A DNA stretch of 64,000 bases from Sciurus carolinensis (lineage: Eukaryota; Chordata; Mammalia; Rodentia; Sciuridae). Positions 1 through 11,300 of this stretch are shown here, in pieces. The position numbers and the translations under genes were made by a program. The DNA lies in assembly GCF_902686445.1 (NCBI RefSeq), contig NC_062217.1, forward strand, positions 171,487,598-171,551,597, given 5' to 3'. The notes beneath the pieces are model-generated. The model was not told the origin of the DNA. It saw only the letters and a list, made by a program, of their open reading frames with translations, and made no database searches. Every line of letters starts with the position of its first letter. Within the stretch, counting starts at the first letter, position 1.

Positions 1-1559
1 TGTGTGAATTAGTGAAAAGAAGGAGGTGCGGTCAGTGTCGGCTGGAGTGTGGGCTCCTCGTCACCTTTCTTGGCCCATTACTGTGTGCGTTGCGTGTCTA
101 GAGCCTTGGTACATGTGCCCCTATTTGGGTGCCATCCTCTGGTGGGTCTCGGGGACTTGCTTCCATTGTTTCTGTTTTCCTCCTCTTTCAAACTCTGCCT
201 CCCACGATGTAGACTTCAGTACCTCAAAGGAAGGGAAAAGCATATGGAAAGAAAGGAAAGAGCAGGGAACACCCAGCGTCGCTACCCTGGACACCGGCTG
301 CCTCTGTCCACCCCTCCTGCTCCACCTCGCTCTGTCTCTTCCCTTCCTCTTTGTCTCCCCCAGTGCCTGTGCTGGCTTCCCCCAGGGTGCTCTTGCCCAG
401 GTCCTTGGCGCCAGCTGGGTTGCTAGCGACCTGGGCTCCCCTTTCCTGGGCCACATCTGGCTCTTGGCCAGCACCCTTCCTGGTTCCCCATATGCTGGCC
501 TCTGCTTCCTTGTGCGAGCTCTGCTTGGGGGACTCCTCCTGCACACTCCTGGGCACCCTCTTCTTTCTCTTGCCACCCGTGTGCTGACCTTGGGCGTCTC
601 CTGGGGCAGGTCTTCCTGGGGCCCCAGCACCTTCTGGGGCCATCACAAGGACTCTCCTTCTTCCTTTGCTCCCTCCACTTCTCCACATTGGTCCCCTCCT
701 GTCCCCAAGGTCCAGTTCCCATCTGGCCACTGCTCACCCATTCAAAGTGGACTCTGCTGGGGTGCTTTCCTCTGAACCCCTAGCCTGTTGCCATGCAGCC
801 ACCAGGGTGTCATCAAGTCAGCCCCTGACTTGCTCCTGAGCCCTTCTCCAGGCCTCCCTACTGCCCCTCAGTGGACCATGCTTCCTGCTGACCTCCTGAA
901 GCTGTCACTTGGGGTGAGCACAGGCCTGCAAGTTCCTTGCTGCCTGCAGATCTCAGCCTGATGTCCTTCCTTGGAGGAGCCTCTGGGACCCTCAGCATGC
1001 TCTGGACTACCCCCAAGAGCTCTTCCTATTCGTATATGCCTCTGAGGGACTGTGACCCTGGCAGTGAAGTTAAGGCCCTAGCAGGGGAGGTGGTAAGTGC
1101 CCCATCTGTGCAGCACCCATTGTGTGCCTGGCACATAGTAGGTGTGCATTAGATACTTTTGAATAAATGGAAGGGCTCATTAGATGGCAGAGGGAGGTGG
1201 CTTCAGTGGCTTACAAAAGACAAAATGTGTCAGTGACTTTTGAGTTTCTCACACAAGTGATGGTCTTTCAGTCTTGATGAAGGGCAAAGCCATTTCTGGG
1301 ACAGCATGGTGGGGGTGGGGTCAAAGCTAGCAGACCTGGCCTGACGTGGCTCCTCGTGTGCGTCAGTGGAATGCTTAGAATGCAATTCACTGTGGGCAAG
1401 GTCTGTGATTTTCTCACATTCTTCTACTGAGTGCAGGGTGCTAAGCTAAGTAGCTGTGAGTGGGTGGCACTCTGTGCTGAGTACCTTCTACCTGGACACC
1501 TGGACGCCCACTGCACACTCCTGGGAACCCTCCTTCTACAGGAGCATCCAGAAAGGGAA

Positions 1560-1596
1560 CAAGAGCACATATGTCCCCAGGTGCATAGAGAAGCAG

Positions 1597-1648
<52 letters not shown>

Positions 1649-2170
1649 GCTTAAACGCACAGAGATGTACGAACACACAGAGAAGCAGCCACACACGGAC
1701 ATGCTTAAACACAGACACAGAGAAGAAGACACAGACATGCTTAAACACAGGCACACAGACATACACAGGAGTAGACACACATGTGCACATGCTTAAACAC
1801 ACAGATACACAGACACACTTAAACACATAGACACAACACACATAGAAAAGCAGACCCGCTTAAACACAGACGCATGGACACACAGAGACGCAGACACATG
1901 TATATGCTTAAGCCCACATGGGCATACAGAGAAGCAGACACACAGACATGCTTAGACACACCATAACGCTGGACACACTTAAACACCGGGATGCACGGAC
2001 ACACACAGAGAAGCAGACACAAGTGGACATGCTTAAACACGTAACACACATAGAGAAGCAACCACATACAGGCATACAGCAGAAGCAGACTCATGCAAAC
2101 ATGCTTAAACACACAGAGATACATGGACACACAGAGCAGCAGACGTACACAGGCACACATACACAGGGGT
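1560..2170. repeat. CA microsatellite and degenerate CA-rich minisatellite
   Basis: A nearly pure (AC)n run at about 1600-1643 leads into about 11 irregular copies of a unit of roughly 30-70 bp. Each copy starts with a variant of atgcttaaacac and is followed by cacacagagaagcagac-like sequence. Copy starts lie near 1647, 1702, 1738, 1790, 1820, 1858, 1906, 1949, 1975, 2029 and 2101. The array has no stop in some frames only because of its composition, and I do not regard it as coding. It probably grew out of the CA microsatellite by unequal duplication. Confidence 0.9.
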
Positions 2171-2731
2171 AGGCAAGATACACAGTAGATGCACACCTGG
2201 GTACCGTGGTGGCGGCTCATGGGTCCCACAGAGCTGAGCCCCTGGGAGCAGCAGGCCAGGCCCCGTGGCCTTGGGTGAGCAGCTCCATGTGCCACCGACA
2301 GTGTTGCCGACTTGCGCCTGGGGGACAGGCACTGTCCTTGGCAGCAGCAGACAGGCAGAGCCCAGCAGCTGCCGTGTCTCCTGCCCTTGGTGTGTGAGCT
2401 GTCTGCCTTCCCTCCTTGCCCTGGCCTGTGGCTGCCACGCTCCCTGCAGGGCCTCCTATGTCCTGGTGTAGAGGCTGAGGGTCTCCTTTTCCCTCTGGGG
2501 GGCAAGAGCTCAGTGGTAGCTGCAGCATTTGTTTCTCCTGAGCTGTGATGACATCCCCGTGGCCCTTGCTCTGCCGCTCACAGGGCTCAAGCTGCCAGGA
2601 CCCTATGCATCCACCTCCAGAGTCCTTGTTGCTGGCCTCCCTGGACACTGGGAGAGGACAGCTTTCTGGGTCCATTCCCAGTCCATGTTCCTTTTGGTTC
2701 ATCTCACATGCACATTGATTCAGAGAGCCAC

Positions 2732-2962
2732 TGTCCTGGGCCCTGTGGGGAGCACACAGCTGCTGGTCCTGGGCCCCATGGGGAGCACACAGCTGCTGGT
2801 CCTGGGCCCTGTGGGGAGTGCAGAGCTGCTGGTCCTGGGCCCCGTGGGGTGTGCAGAGCTGCTGGTCCTGGGCCCATGTGAGGAGCACACAGCTGCTGGT
2901 CCTGGGCCCCGTGGGGTGTGCAGAGCTGCTGGTCCTGGGCCCTGTGGGGAGGACAGCTGTCC
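2732..2962. repeat. 33-bp minisatellite, about 7 copies
   Basis: Seven tandem copies of a 33-bp GC-rich unit run without a gap. Each contains ggtcctgggcc followed by a gggg-containing stretch and agctgct. Copies differ by a few substitutions such as gtgcagag for cacacag. The unit length is a multiple of three and has no stop in several frames, which explains the repetitive open frames on both strands (for example repeats around LLVLGPVG on the + strand). It lies wholly within the intron, about 190 bp upstream of the exon at 3149. Confidence 0.92.
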
Positions 2963-3148
2963 AGGCATGGCTCCAGGCTCAGTCCATTCCCCTGCACTAA
3001 TTACCTTCTACCTGGATGTTGACTGCACCTTTTTTCTCAAGATGTTGAATTGTGAATAAAACTCACTCATTCATTGAAGTCGCTGTCATGAAATCTTCTA
3101 AAAATGAGTAAGAAAAAAATGTGACCCTGGCATCTGTTGTTTTTCCAG

Positions 3149-3274
3149 GTTTGTGGGTAACATTGAAATTACTTCCTGGAGATGTCCATCAGATTCGGAA
3201 AGAGTTTCCTCATCTGGTGGACAGGACCACAGCTGTGGCTCGAAAAACAGGGTTTCCAGAGATAATCATGCCTG
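3149..3274 (+). CDS. DOCK1: DOCK1 exon, linker just before DHR-1
   Basis: This 126-nt exon has phase 1 at both ends, so skipping it would keep the frame. It starts after ttttccag (acceptor AG at 3147-3148) and ends at CCTG before the donor GTAAGG at 3275. It encodes [20 protein letters not shown] followed by 21 more residues ending in GFPEIIMP, plus split glycine codons at both junctions. In DOCK1 this stretch (about residues 382-421) joins the N-terminal SH3/helical region to the DHR-1 domain. The translation agrees closely with the human protein as I recall it, with a conservative I/V difference at the VHQ position. It is the first recognisable exon in the window, and its upstream partner is not present. 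Confidence 0.95.
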
Positions 3275-6237
3275 GTAAGGACTGGCTCATCTGGGGCTTC
3301 TGAGCACGGGAGATGTAGCTGGTCACCAAACCATGGGGACAGTAACGTGTACAGGCTCCAGCAACCTTAGAGGGCTGAACACATCTTGGCGATGTGTTAG
3401 CTCCAGGGTGGTTGTGGAACATCTCATGGTCAGGGGCTGTGTGCAGAGTAGGGGGATAGGCACCCTGGCCACCTGGCCACCTACTAGGAAAAGCTCCCCA
3501 CAGCTGCAAGGGTTGTATGCAGCAGGCAGGAAACCCAACAGATATCCAGGTAGACATTTGATGCAAAGGAGGAAAGAGCAGTGGCAAGTGAGCCCCCAGC
3601 CTGAGGCCCCCGTAGGCGAGGACCATGCATCAGAGTGCTCACCCTGTGCCTGTGGTTAGTGTCCACATCACTAGTGGTGCTCCGGTCCAGTGGTGGATTT
3701 TAAGCTGAGAAAACTGACCAGGGGGTTTCTCGTTAACGTGAATCTCATATTTAATAATTCTGCCCAGTTTCAATGTGAGGTTCATATTACTAATCTCACT
3801 TGATTCTCAGATCTTGGGAAGCATGTTGATATTTGCCCTTTACAGCTGGGTGATACTTTTTGATATGCAAGCAACGTGCACATTAATAATCTAGGTTAAT
3901 CTACATAAAGATCTTGGAAAGATGCAAATTGTGTTAATTCCCATAAAAATTAAACCACAGCCTAAAGTCACACGGCCAACGAGTGGAAGTGAGGTCCACA
4001 TGCCACGCTTGCCTGGCACGGGTGTCCACTTTGGTAGGCCTCTGTGAGCACCGGCAGGCGTGACCACTCTGTGTGCTGAAAGAGCTGTGGGTCTTACGTC
4101 CTCTTCCTTTGTTTTCAGGGCTGTCGCGGGTTATTGAATGCTCTGGTGTATTGCTTGACAGGAATCCAGAGTCAGGCTGAAGGACGGTCAGCTTTGCCTC
4201 TGCAGGAGAGGCAGGACAGGACAGCAGGCCCTGGGGCAGCCTGGGTGCGGCCGTGCCCCACTGCTCCTGTGCTGGCTCCGCCCAGCCCCTTCTCTTAGGT
4301 GTTTCCTTGGAAGGTGGCTCCGGATCCTTGAATTTGGACCTGCGATGCAAATTCACACATGGAGTCCCTGGTAGCATGCGGTCGACCTCGGTGACTCAGG
4401 TGTCCTCGAGTGCAAAGGGAAACCCAGGAACCCTCTGGCTTGTGCTTGGGTTTTCCCTGATAGTTGGTAGACTTACGAAGGAAATCGAAAACTTCCCCCG
4501 TGATTGACTCGTGGAGAAGCCATGCAGCCGACATTGTTCTGGCAGGTTCCGTGTGCACCGTGCTGGGGGTGGGTCCCTAGAGGGGGCATCTCACTGAGTG
4601 AGTTACCCCTGGCCAGGCTGTGGGCACCAGGGGACAGAGCCAGAGACTTTCAGTCAAACTCCTGCCTCTTGCCCGGCAGAACCCGCCCACCACTCCTTTC
4701 GTTGGCTTCTTGCAGAGACCTGCGTCCTCTTTGGGTAGTGTGGGATCCCGTCATGTCGCCCTCAGGCTGGCTTCCTACCTTCTTCTGGCCTGCTGGCACC
4801 CGGAGTCCTTCTGAAGGACCTGGTGGGAGAGCAGAGTTTCCCTTTGAGCAGGAGGGTGGCCGGCATCCGCCTACCTCCAACTCCAGCTCCCTTCTCCCTG
4901 AGTATGAGCCTGTAACCCATGGGGGCATCTGCTGATGGCCCTTGCGAACACGTCGTGGGGTTTTTCTTCTGTGAATGGGGTCGACCGTGTTGGCCCCAGA
5001 GACCGATCTCGAGGTGCACCCGGGAGTGGGCGTGGGGTTCCACCCCTTGCTGCCCTGGCCCCTGTTACTTCTCTGGCTGGTGTCATCTTCAGGAAGCTGG
5101 TCGCCCTTTGTGATGGTGGCTTTCGAGCTCTGATGAGCTCTTCAGCCCGGTGATTGTCCAGCATGCCTGCCTCGCCAGGGGGCTGTAGAGGGTGGGTGTC
5201 CCAGGTCACTGCTGCTCAGTGGCTGGGCAGCCTTGCCTCCTGCCCTCTGGCTCCACCCTTCTTCTCTTCTGTGGGCACTTGGTGCAATTGCAGCCGTGCT
5301 TCCTCTCTTGGCAGGCACTGTGGTTGTGGGAGCAACCCACTGGGACTATTATAATAATGACTTTCAAATGAAAGCTTGATTTAATAGTTGGATCCATTAA
5401 AAGGCAAAAGAGATCAGTTAAACAAAAAAAAAAAAAATAAAAACACGACGGCAAGGGGAGCCTTTGATCTTTAAGGTCCCTGCCCTTTAGCCTCTTGCTG
5501 CCCTCGGTGCAGCATTGCTGGCCTGTGCAGAGCAGGGCGGGTGGGAGGGGCCAGGCGGTGGCAGAGTGGCGGTCACTGGGGCAGGATGCTGCCTCTGAAT
5601 CACTTTGCCAACAGAGCTTGTGAAATTTTCCCAGCCGGACCATCCTCAGGGGCTTCCGAGTGGACGTAGCTCATCTTTCCCCAGAGCTAAGGGTCCGTTC
5701 TCCGTGCCATGCACACGTCTGTTTAGTCCTGCCACTTCTTGTCCCTGGTCCCAGGCTGTGGTGCTCATTGTCAGTTATGTTTCAGCTCAGCTCCTAAAGT
5801 GGCAGAAGGCTGTAAAGGGGGCCGCCACTGCCACTTACCTTCCTGGGTGTGCAAGAGTCCTTCCTCCTGAGGACGTGGATGAGCCCAGCCAGGATGGGAA
5901 GATGCTATTGGTGGCCAAGGGCCATGGACGCTGCCGTGGGGCAGGTCCTTGCAGCCCCTGTGTGCCATTGCTGCACTGGGAGGTGGGAGGCTCCTCTGCC
6001 CAACCAGCAATCGGCAGAGAAGAAGTTTCCTCTTTCCAGCAGGTCTTACGATGATGATGAAAATCAACTCTGTCATGCTTTTAATGCTGGGACTGTTTTG
6101 TAGAGAATATTTCATGATCACCTAATATAGTATTTATAACGTTCTGCTAGGCTAGGTATCGTGTTAGACGGTTCTTGCAAAATTCACGATTACGCTTTGA
6201 ATAATGGATTGGTATTGAAGGTGTAATTTCCCCCCAG
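3275..6237 (+). other. DOCK1: DOCK1 intron, 2,963 bp
   Basis: The donor is GTAAGG and the acceptor is a C-rich tract ending in cccccag. A MIR-like remnant lies near 3770-3990. A short adenine-rich run at 5421-5441 may be the worn tail of a retroposed element. The rest is unremarkable GC-rich sequence with no recognised exon on either strand. Confidence 0.85.
3770..3990 (-). repeat. MIR-like SINE remnant (antisense)
   Basis: Read in reverse, the segment keeps the old MIR order: a gain-of-specificity text near tcacacggcc/gtggaagtgaggtc, then a ttacagctg-like motif. Divergence is heavy and there is an AT-rich stretch in the middle, so the limits are approximate. Family assignment is from memory of the consensus. 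Confidence 0.4.
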
Positions 6238-6362
6238 GTGATGTTCGGAATGATATCTATGTAACGTTGGTTCAAGGGGATTTTGATAAAGGAAGCAAAA
6301 CAACGGCCAAGAACGTGGAGGTGACAGTGTCTGTCTATGATGAGGACGGGAAGCGCCTGGAG
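6238..6362 (+). CDS. DOCK1: DOCK1 exon, start of DHR-1 domain
   Basis: This 125-nt exon starts with GT, completing the glycine codon from the previous exon. It ends with the full codon GAG before the donor GTACTC. It encodes [20 protein letters not shown] and a further 21 residues ending in DEDGKRLE. The RNDIYVTL signature opens the DHR-1 (C2 DOCK-type) domain near residue 425. DHR-1 folds as a C2-like beta sandwich that binds PtdIns(3,4,5)P3 and brings the GEF to the membrane. The lysine-rich [10 protein letters not shown] loop is the type of basic loop expected to line the lipid pocket; that role is inferred from the family. The sequence is nearly identical to human DOCK1 as I recall it. 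Confidence 0.96.
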
Positions 6363-7251
6363 GTACTCCTGCTGTGGGTCTTCTCTGCAGGGCCCAGGCC
6401 CAGCTCTCGCCCAGCTCCAGGGCCCACCCTGGGCTCTGCAGCCCTGCTTCCCTCTCTCCACCTTGCCTTGGTGCCCGGGGTCCTGGTCGCCAGCCTGTCT
6501 CGGGAGATCCTGGTGGAGTTTGGCCCATGTTCTTCTCCCAGCCTGATCAGAGGGTCCTGCCAAGCCCCAAGCAATCACTCTGCAGTATAGACACTGTTGT
6601 GTCACCATTTGAGACATGAGGAGCCTGAGACTGAGGACTAAGCAGTTAGCTCAGGGTCAGAGAGCAGGTGGACTTGGGTTGCAGTCTCTGACCTCTGACC
6701 ACTGCAGCTTGAACTGTGGCCTCATGGCCCCACCCCATAGTAGCCACACCAGAACTGGATCCCTTAAGGAGTCTTTGTGTACTGGGGCCAGGATCAGAGG
6801 CCTGCGCTTGTGCCTGAGACTCAGCTGTGTGTGTGGGTGGGTCCCTTTATCCAGTGTCACTGCCTGCCCTGTCCGCCTTTGCCACATGGCCCTAGTTGGA
6901 GACCACTGGACAGTGTTCATGGCTGGAGGGAGCGGGGAGGGCGGCAACCACCTCCTTCCCCTGTAGCCCTTTACTCCAGACTTCTGAAAAAGCCATGCAC
7001 TTCCTGCAGATCCTGATGTCCGAGGGGCTGGGACAGGGGTAGGGGGCGATGGATGCAGTACTGCCCTTGTGTCTCATGACTGACCAGGTCCTCAGTGGGC
7101 GAGTCAGGGGTGTGGGCTGGGTGTAGGACTGTGCTTCCGGATGGGATGAGTTTACAGCCCTCCAGGCGTGACCTTCTCCTGGGGCCTGGTGGGAGTGTGT
7201 GCCTGGCGAGCTCCCCGAGGTCTCACCTGAGCTCTCTGCCTTCTTTTGAAG
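6363..7251 (+). other. DOCK1: DOCK1 intron, 889 bp
   Basis: The donor is GTACTC and the acceptor is ttcttttgaag. The acceptor tract has a purine just before the AG (gaag) and is somewhat weak. A MIR-like antisense remnant lies near 6590-6700. Nothing else was recognised. Confidence 0.85.
6590..6700 (-). repeat. MIR-like SINE remnant (antisense)
   Basis: The text gacatgaggagcctgagact, followed by tagctcagggtcagagagcagg, corresponds to the antisense core of MIR (fully, the 'gatgaggaaactgaggc ... aaggtcacacagc' type of sequence). Only the core is recognisable and the edges are approximate. Confidence 0.5.
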
Positions 7252-7350
7252 CATGTGATTTTCCCGGGTGCTGGCGACGAGGCGATTTCAGAGTACAAGT
7301 CTGTGATTTACTACCAAGTGAAGCAGCCGCGCTGGTTTGAGACCATGAAG
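7252..7350 (+). CDS. DOCK1: DOCK1 exon, DHR-1 domain
   Basis: This 99-nt exon (33 codons, phase 0 at both ends) runs from CAT after ttttgaag to AAG before the donor GTATTA. It encodes [20 protein letters not shown] followed by [13 protein letters not shown]. This is the second part of the DHR-1 C2-like fold (about residues 464-496) and includes the YYQVKQPRW strand that is strongly conserved in DOCK-A/B proteins. Because it is symmetrical in phase, skipping would delete 33 residues from the lipid-binding domain without a frameshift; I see no evidence in the sequence that this happens. Confidence 0.96.
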
Positions 7351-8284
7351 GTATTATTTGCACGGTCATTTTATCACCTGGCTTGATTATGAAATGCTCA
7401 TTTGTATCCCAAAGGAACCCCCACCTTCCTCTGAGCCCAAGGGGCTGCCCGCCGACAGCGCCAGGCAGACTGTGTGGCTCTCCCAACAAAGTCGTTCTGG
7501 GTTGCTAAGGAACCGTGCTGGCATTTCTTGGAATACATTTGCTCCCATCTCCTTTGGACATAGAAATAGGGCTTTCATGGAGACAAACGACAGAGTCTTT
7601 TAAAGATAGTTATTGTCTTTCTCTACTGGGGTCTGTTTTATGTGTGGCCTGCTGCCTTTACACCAGATTGGAAAAGATAGGGATGGCAGTCCATGCGGTT
7701 TTGCTGGGAAGATGGTTTTGTCCCAGTCCTGGGGCATTGGCACATTTTCCTAACGCAGCTCACCCGGTCTCCACGGTGGCCCCTGTGGTAAGCACCAGCC
7801 CACTGCCAAGAGCCGGAGTGTTTAAAAAGAAGCCCAGGGGTCGGCCCTGGAACACAGATGTTAGATGTGAGAATTAGGGACAGTCCTTGCTTGCAGGCAG
7901 CACGGACGAGGTCTTTTTCTTTTACCATAATGTGACAACAAGCAAGCTTTCTTGCTGCAGCTGTGGAGAGAATATAGATACCTTTGTGTTGGGACTAAAC
8001 ACGAAGACGGCAGTGTGCAGAAATAGAACCTTAACAGTAAGGATCAGAATGCTCAAAGAAAAAATCCAGCTGTCTCACAGAGTCGGGTTGGCTCCTTCCA
8101 GTATCACCTTGTTAAATTTGGAGACATTTTGCCTTTGGAAAAATCACACGGGGGGTTAGACAGCCCGCGTTTCCACCGCCACAGCGTTGAGGTGTGTGCA
8201 GGGTGCCCGGAAGCCCCAGCCGAATCAGGCTGTCGGGTGGGAGCTGTCGGGAGAGCTGCTACCCGCCCCTCTGCACTCTTACAG
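7351..8284 (+). other. DOCK1: DOCK1 intron, 934 bp
   Basis: The donor is GTATTA and the acceptor ctcttacag. The intron is moderately AT-rich in the middle. No repeat or exon was recognised with confidence. Confidence 0.8.
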
Positions 8285-8357
8285 GTGGCCATCCCCATCG
8301 AGGACGTGAACCGCAGCCACCTTCGCTTCACCTTCCGCCACCGGTCATCACAGGACT
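8285..8357 (+). CDS. DOCK1: DOCK1 exon, DHR-1 domain
   Basis: This 73-nt exon encodes VAIPIEDVNRSHLRFTFRHR followed by SSQD and the first base of a serine codon. It lies between ctcttacag and the donor GTGAGT. The IPIEDVNRSHLRFTFRHRSS segment (about residues 497-520) is a hallmark of the DHR-1 domain in DOCK1/2/5; the basic HLRFTFRHR strand lies close to the phosphoinositide pocket in the family. The exon starts in phase 0 and ends in phase 1, and the base left over pairs correctly with CC at the start of the next exon (TCC, Ser). Confidence 0.96.
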
Positions 8358-11300
8358 GTGAGTACTCACTTCGGCCCCCAGGCTTCAGGCCAGGTGGGGT
8401 GGGACCCCTGAGCGGTGCTTGTCCTGGGCTGCTCTGGGACTCTGCAGTCATGCCGAGGTGGTGGCCCCTTACCATTGTCACCTCACCTGTTCCCAGGCGT
8501 CTCGGGCAGGCCTCAGGAGACCGTCCTTCTCTTGCCTGACGAGGGGCCACCCTCCGCAAGCGTCTTTAGGTGTCCGCTTCTCCTTTTTGACTCATGATGC
8601 TCCGCCTACCAGAAAAGTCATCTTTGCTTGGAACCCAGAGCCGTGTCCCCTTTTGTCTTCTTGTCACCCCTGGTGTCTGGAGTGTGGCCAGAGCTCTTCT
8701 AGATGTTGGTGTGATAATTGACGGAGATGCCAGAGCTGGAGGGGCCGACGCTGGTGCTAGGCCGCTCTCCCTCCAGGGCTGTGGCCCTGTGCTAGGTCTG
8801 GGGAGGATACCCAGAAGGCGGGCTCAGCGCCTGTCCCTTGGGGTCTGCCTCCATTCGGCAGCAGCTCATATTTGGGAACATAAGTGACAGTTGGAGTTGG
8901 CTGTGGTCGTGTGTGCTGTAGAAGACCGGGGAAGAGGGTGGCCTTTGGGCCACGCGTGTTGCTGAGGATGCCGTGGGGCCGCATGGGAGGGTGGCCGGGC
9001 CCTGGCTGTGCATCGCCTCACAGACGCCCAGGCCCGAGCCTCTTCTGATGTCCTTCGGGGACGTGGCCACCTTCCCCCAGCAGCTCTGCAGCAGTGCGGC
9101 TCTGAGGCAGCGCCTGTGCTGAGCGGGTGTCCCTAGGGCTCTGGGCCCTCTGTGCGGTGTGGGCTGTGCTGGACAGGACAGGGTAGGACAGTGCGGGGGA
9201 GCGAGGGCCTGGTGCCGGGTGTGAGGACCGCGGTGCAGGGCCCCGGAGAAGCCCGGGCCTGCCGTCACTCAGCGCGCTCAGCCTGCCCAGCTGAAGTGCT
9301 GACACTGCCCTCAGCTGACCATTCCTAGTGGCAGAGGAGGCCAGGGCCTGGTTCTCAAGGACTGTGAAGCTGCACGAGGCCCACTTAATGGTGTGGGAGT
9401 GACGGCCACTGAGCATCACTGCGCCCCTCGCCTCGTCCTGCAGTGCAACCCGCCAGGGGCTAGTAAGAGGGCATCCGGTGTCGCTCTGAGGGGCAGGAGC
9501 AGGGCCGTGGAGCCTGGCCAGCTGGGAGGGCGGAGCCCTGCCGTTCACGCTTGCCTTAGTGCCACGTTCAGGCCTCAGGTAGTGGTCAGGGGCCTCCCCT
9601 GCTCTCATGGCTCCTGGACGGCGGGGCTGAGGCCTGCACCAAGGCCCCACGTGCTGTTGGGTTTAGGCCTCCCAGAAACCCCGTGTGTTGTCAGTGTTAG
9701 TAGCGTGGCTTCTGTCATACACGCGGAACCTGGGGTGTGGAGACCTTGAGTGAGCTGGCCCCGAGTCACCCAAGTGGTCAGTGAGGATCTTGGGTCCCAG
9801 CCTGAGCCCTGGGCCCAGCATTCTACTGGAGTGCCTCAGGGGCATGCCTTGGCCGTGTGGCTCTTTAGCAGGGGCACGTCTGTTCCATATGCATCAGGGG
9901 CTGGGGTCCTCAGTTTGCAGGGCTTAGGTTAGTGTGGAGATGCAGGTTAGCCTGCAGGAAGCCCCTAGGGAATGGCAGGGTTAGGCTGTGAGCGGCGTGG
10001 GTGTGTTCTGGGCACAGGTGTGTTCTCAGCCTGGGGATGGAGGGCGCTGCACAGGTGAGCCTGAGGGTGGGGAGCCAGAGCCAGCCAGAGCTCGGGTGAG
10101 CCAGCGGGGACCTGCACCCACGTCCTCTGAGGACAGCAGGAGAGGGTCAGACTCAGGGCCCAGGGAGGAAACAGGCCGGACAGGAGTGTGGCGTCCACGG
10201 AGCGAGCTGTCTCAGTACCACGCACCCTTTGTAGCAAGCTCTTTCTCCCCAATTAATAAATCACTCGAGGGCAGAGGGTATCTTCTCCAGCATTTTAATT
10301 TTCAAAATCCTTGTTTTTCTTGTCAGTTTTAAGTACTCATTATAGGCAAGATGCTATCACTCGACACACCAAGACACATTTGCATAACTAATGAAGTCCC
10401 CATGGCCACAGCTTGTGGGCTTTGGGATCATGTTGAGCATCACATGGGTTTGAGATCCTGGGTTACGCTGCCGCTGGGGCCCAGGAGCCTCTCCCGCCGG
10501 GCCTGTGTGCGGTCACCCTGGGTCAGAACAGGGAGAGAGAACCGAGGCCACGTGGCCCCCAGCAGATCCTGACTGCTTTCTGTTCTAAAGCAGAGCTGGC
10601 AGAAGGCAGGAGTGACGGGATTTCTCCTACCTGGATCTGTGGTTTGATTGGGAGTTTGGTGCTGATGTGATGATAGGACCCCTTTCCAGCAGCCTGCAGT
10701 CTCCTCGGGGCATCCACTTAAGTCACATGAACACCGTGGATGTTGTGGCTGGACCCGGCCAGGAGTGGAATGTGGTGGGTTTGGCTGGTGGGGCTCTGGG
10801 AATGAGGGACAGGTCACTCCCACGCCCACAGTCTCCTGCTGGGCTGTGTAGGACTCGACGTTGTGAAAGAAGCCGTGCAGCGTGTCTGGCGTTGGGCGAG
10901 CCTGTCATGAGAAGCACCTGTGCTTGTGAAGAAGGGGAGGCTCCATGTAAGCCATCTGCTAACCGTTGCCATCTGGTGTCCTTCCAAGCCCTGGGTGCTT
11001 TCGGGGAGGCCTATTGTCATTTTTCATGCCACCCCGAATTTAGGAGGCGCTGTCCTTTGCCATTTGAACGTGGTATCTTCTTCGCGTTCTGGTACCCTTT
11101 ACAAAGTGACTGTTTAGATTCCTGGAGTACACGTTTTATCTCTGTTAATTTCTTTGTCTTTGGTTGGTTGATTCTTCACTCACCCTTTAGCCAGCATTTG
11201 TTGAGCACCTACTGCATGCGAGACACTGCAGCAATGCCGAGATGCACAAGGTCCCTAATGAAGTGGGATCCGAGGCAACTCTTCTGAGCCCCTGACCCCA

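Larger units (their letters stand above)
1..3148 (+). other. DOCK1: DOCK1 intron (3' part) upstream of the first visible exon
   Basis: No coding exon was recognised here. The first 1.4 kb is ordinary GC-rich sequence whose overlapping open frames on both strands show no family signature. A segment near 1090-1170 resembles the 3' end of an old MIR-type SINE. Two tandem repeat arrays follow, at 1560-2170 and 2732-2962. The stretch ends in a pyrimidine-rich tract and the CAG acceptor at 3146-3148. Confidence 0.8.

Noticed and set aside
26..775. 249-codon open frame on the + strand at the window start
   Set aside because: The sequence is GC-rich, frames on the opposite strand overlap it, the translation is low in charged residues and matches no family, and there is no splice or promoter context. 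Chance open frame in an intron.
2217..3059. Repetitive proteins of about 170-220 residues over 2217-3059
   Set aside because: They are products of the 33-bp minisatellite, with no conserved family and no exon signals.
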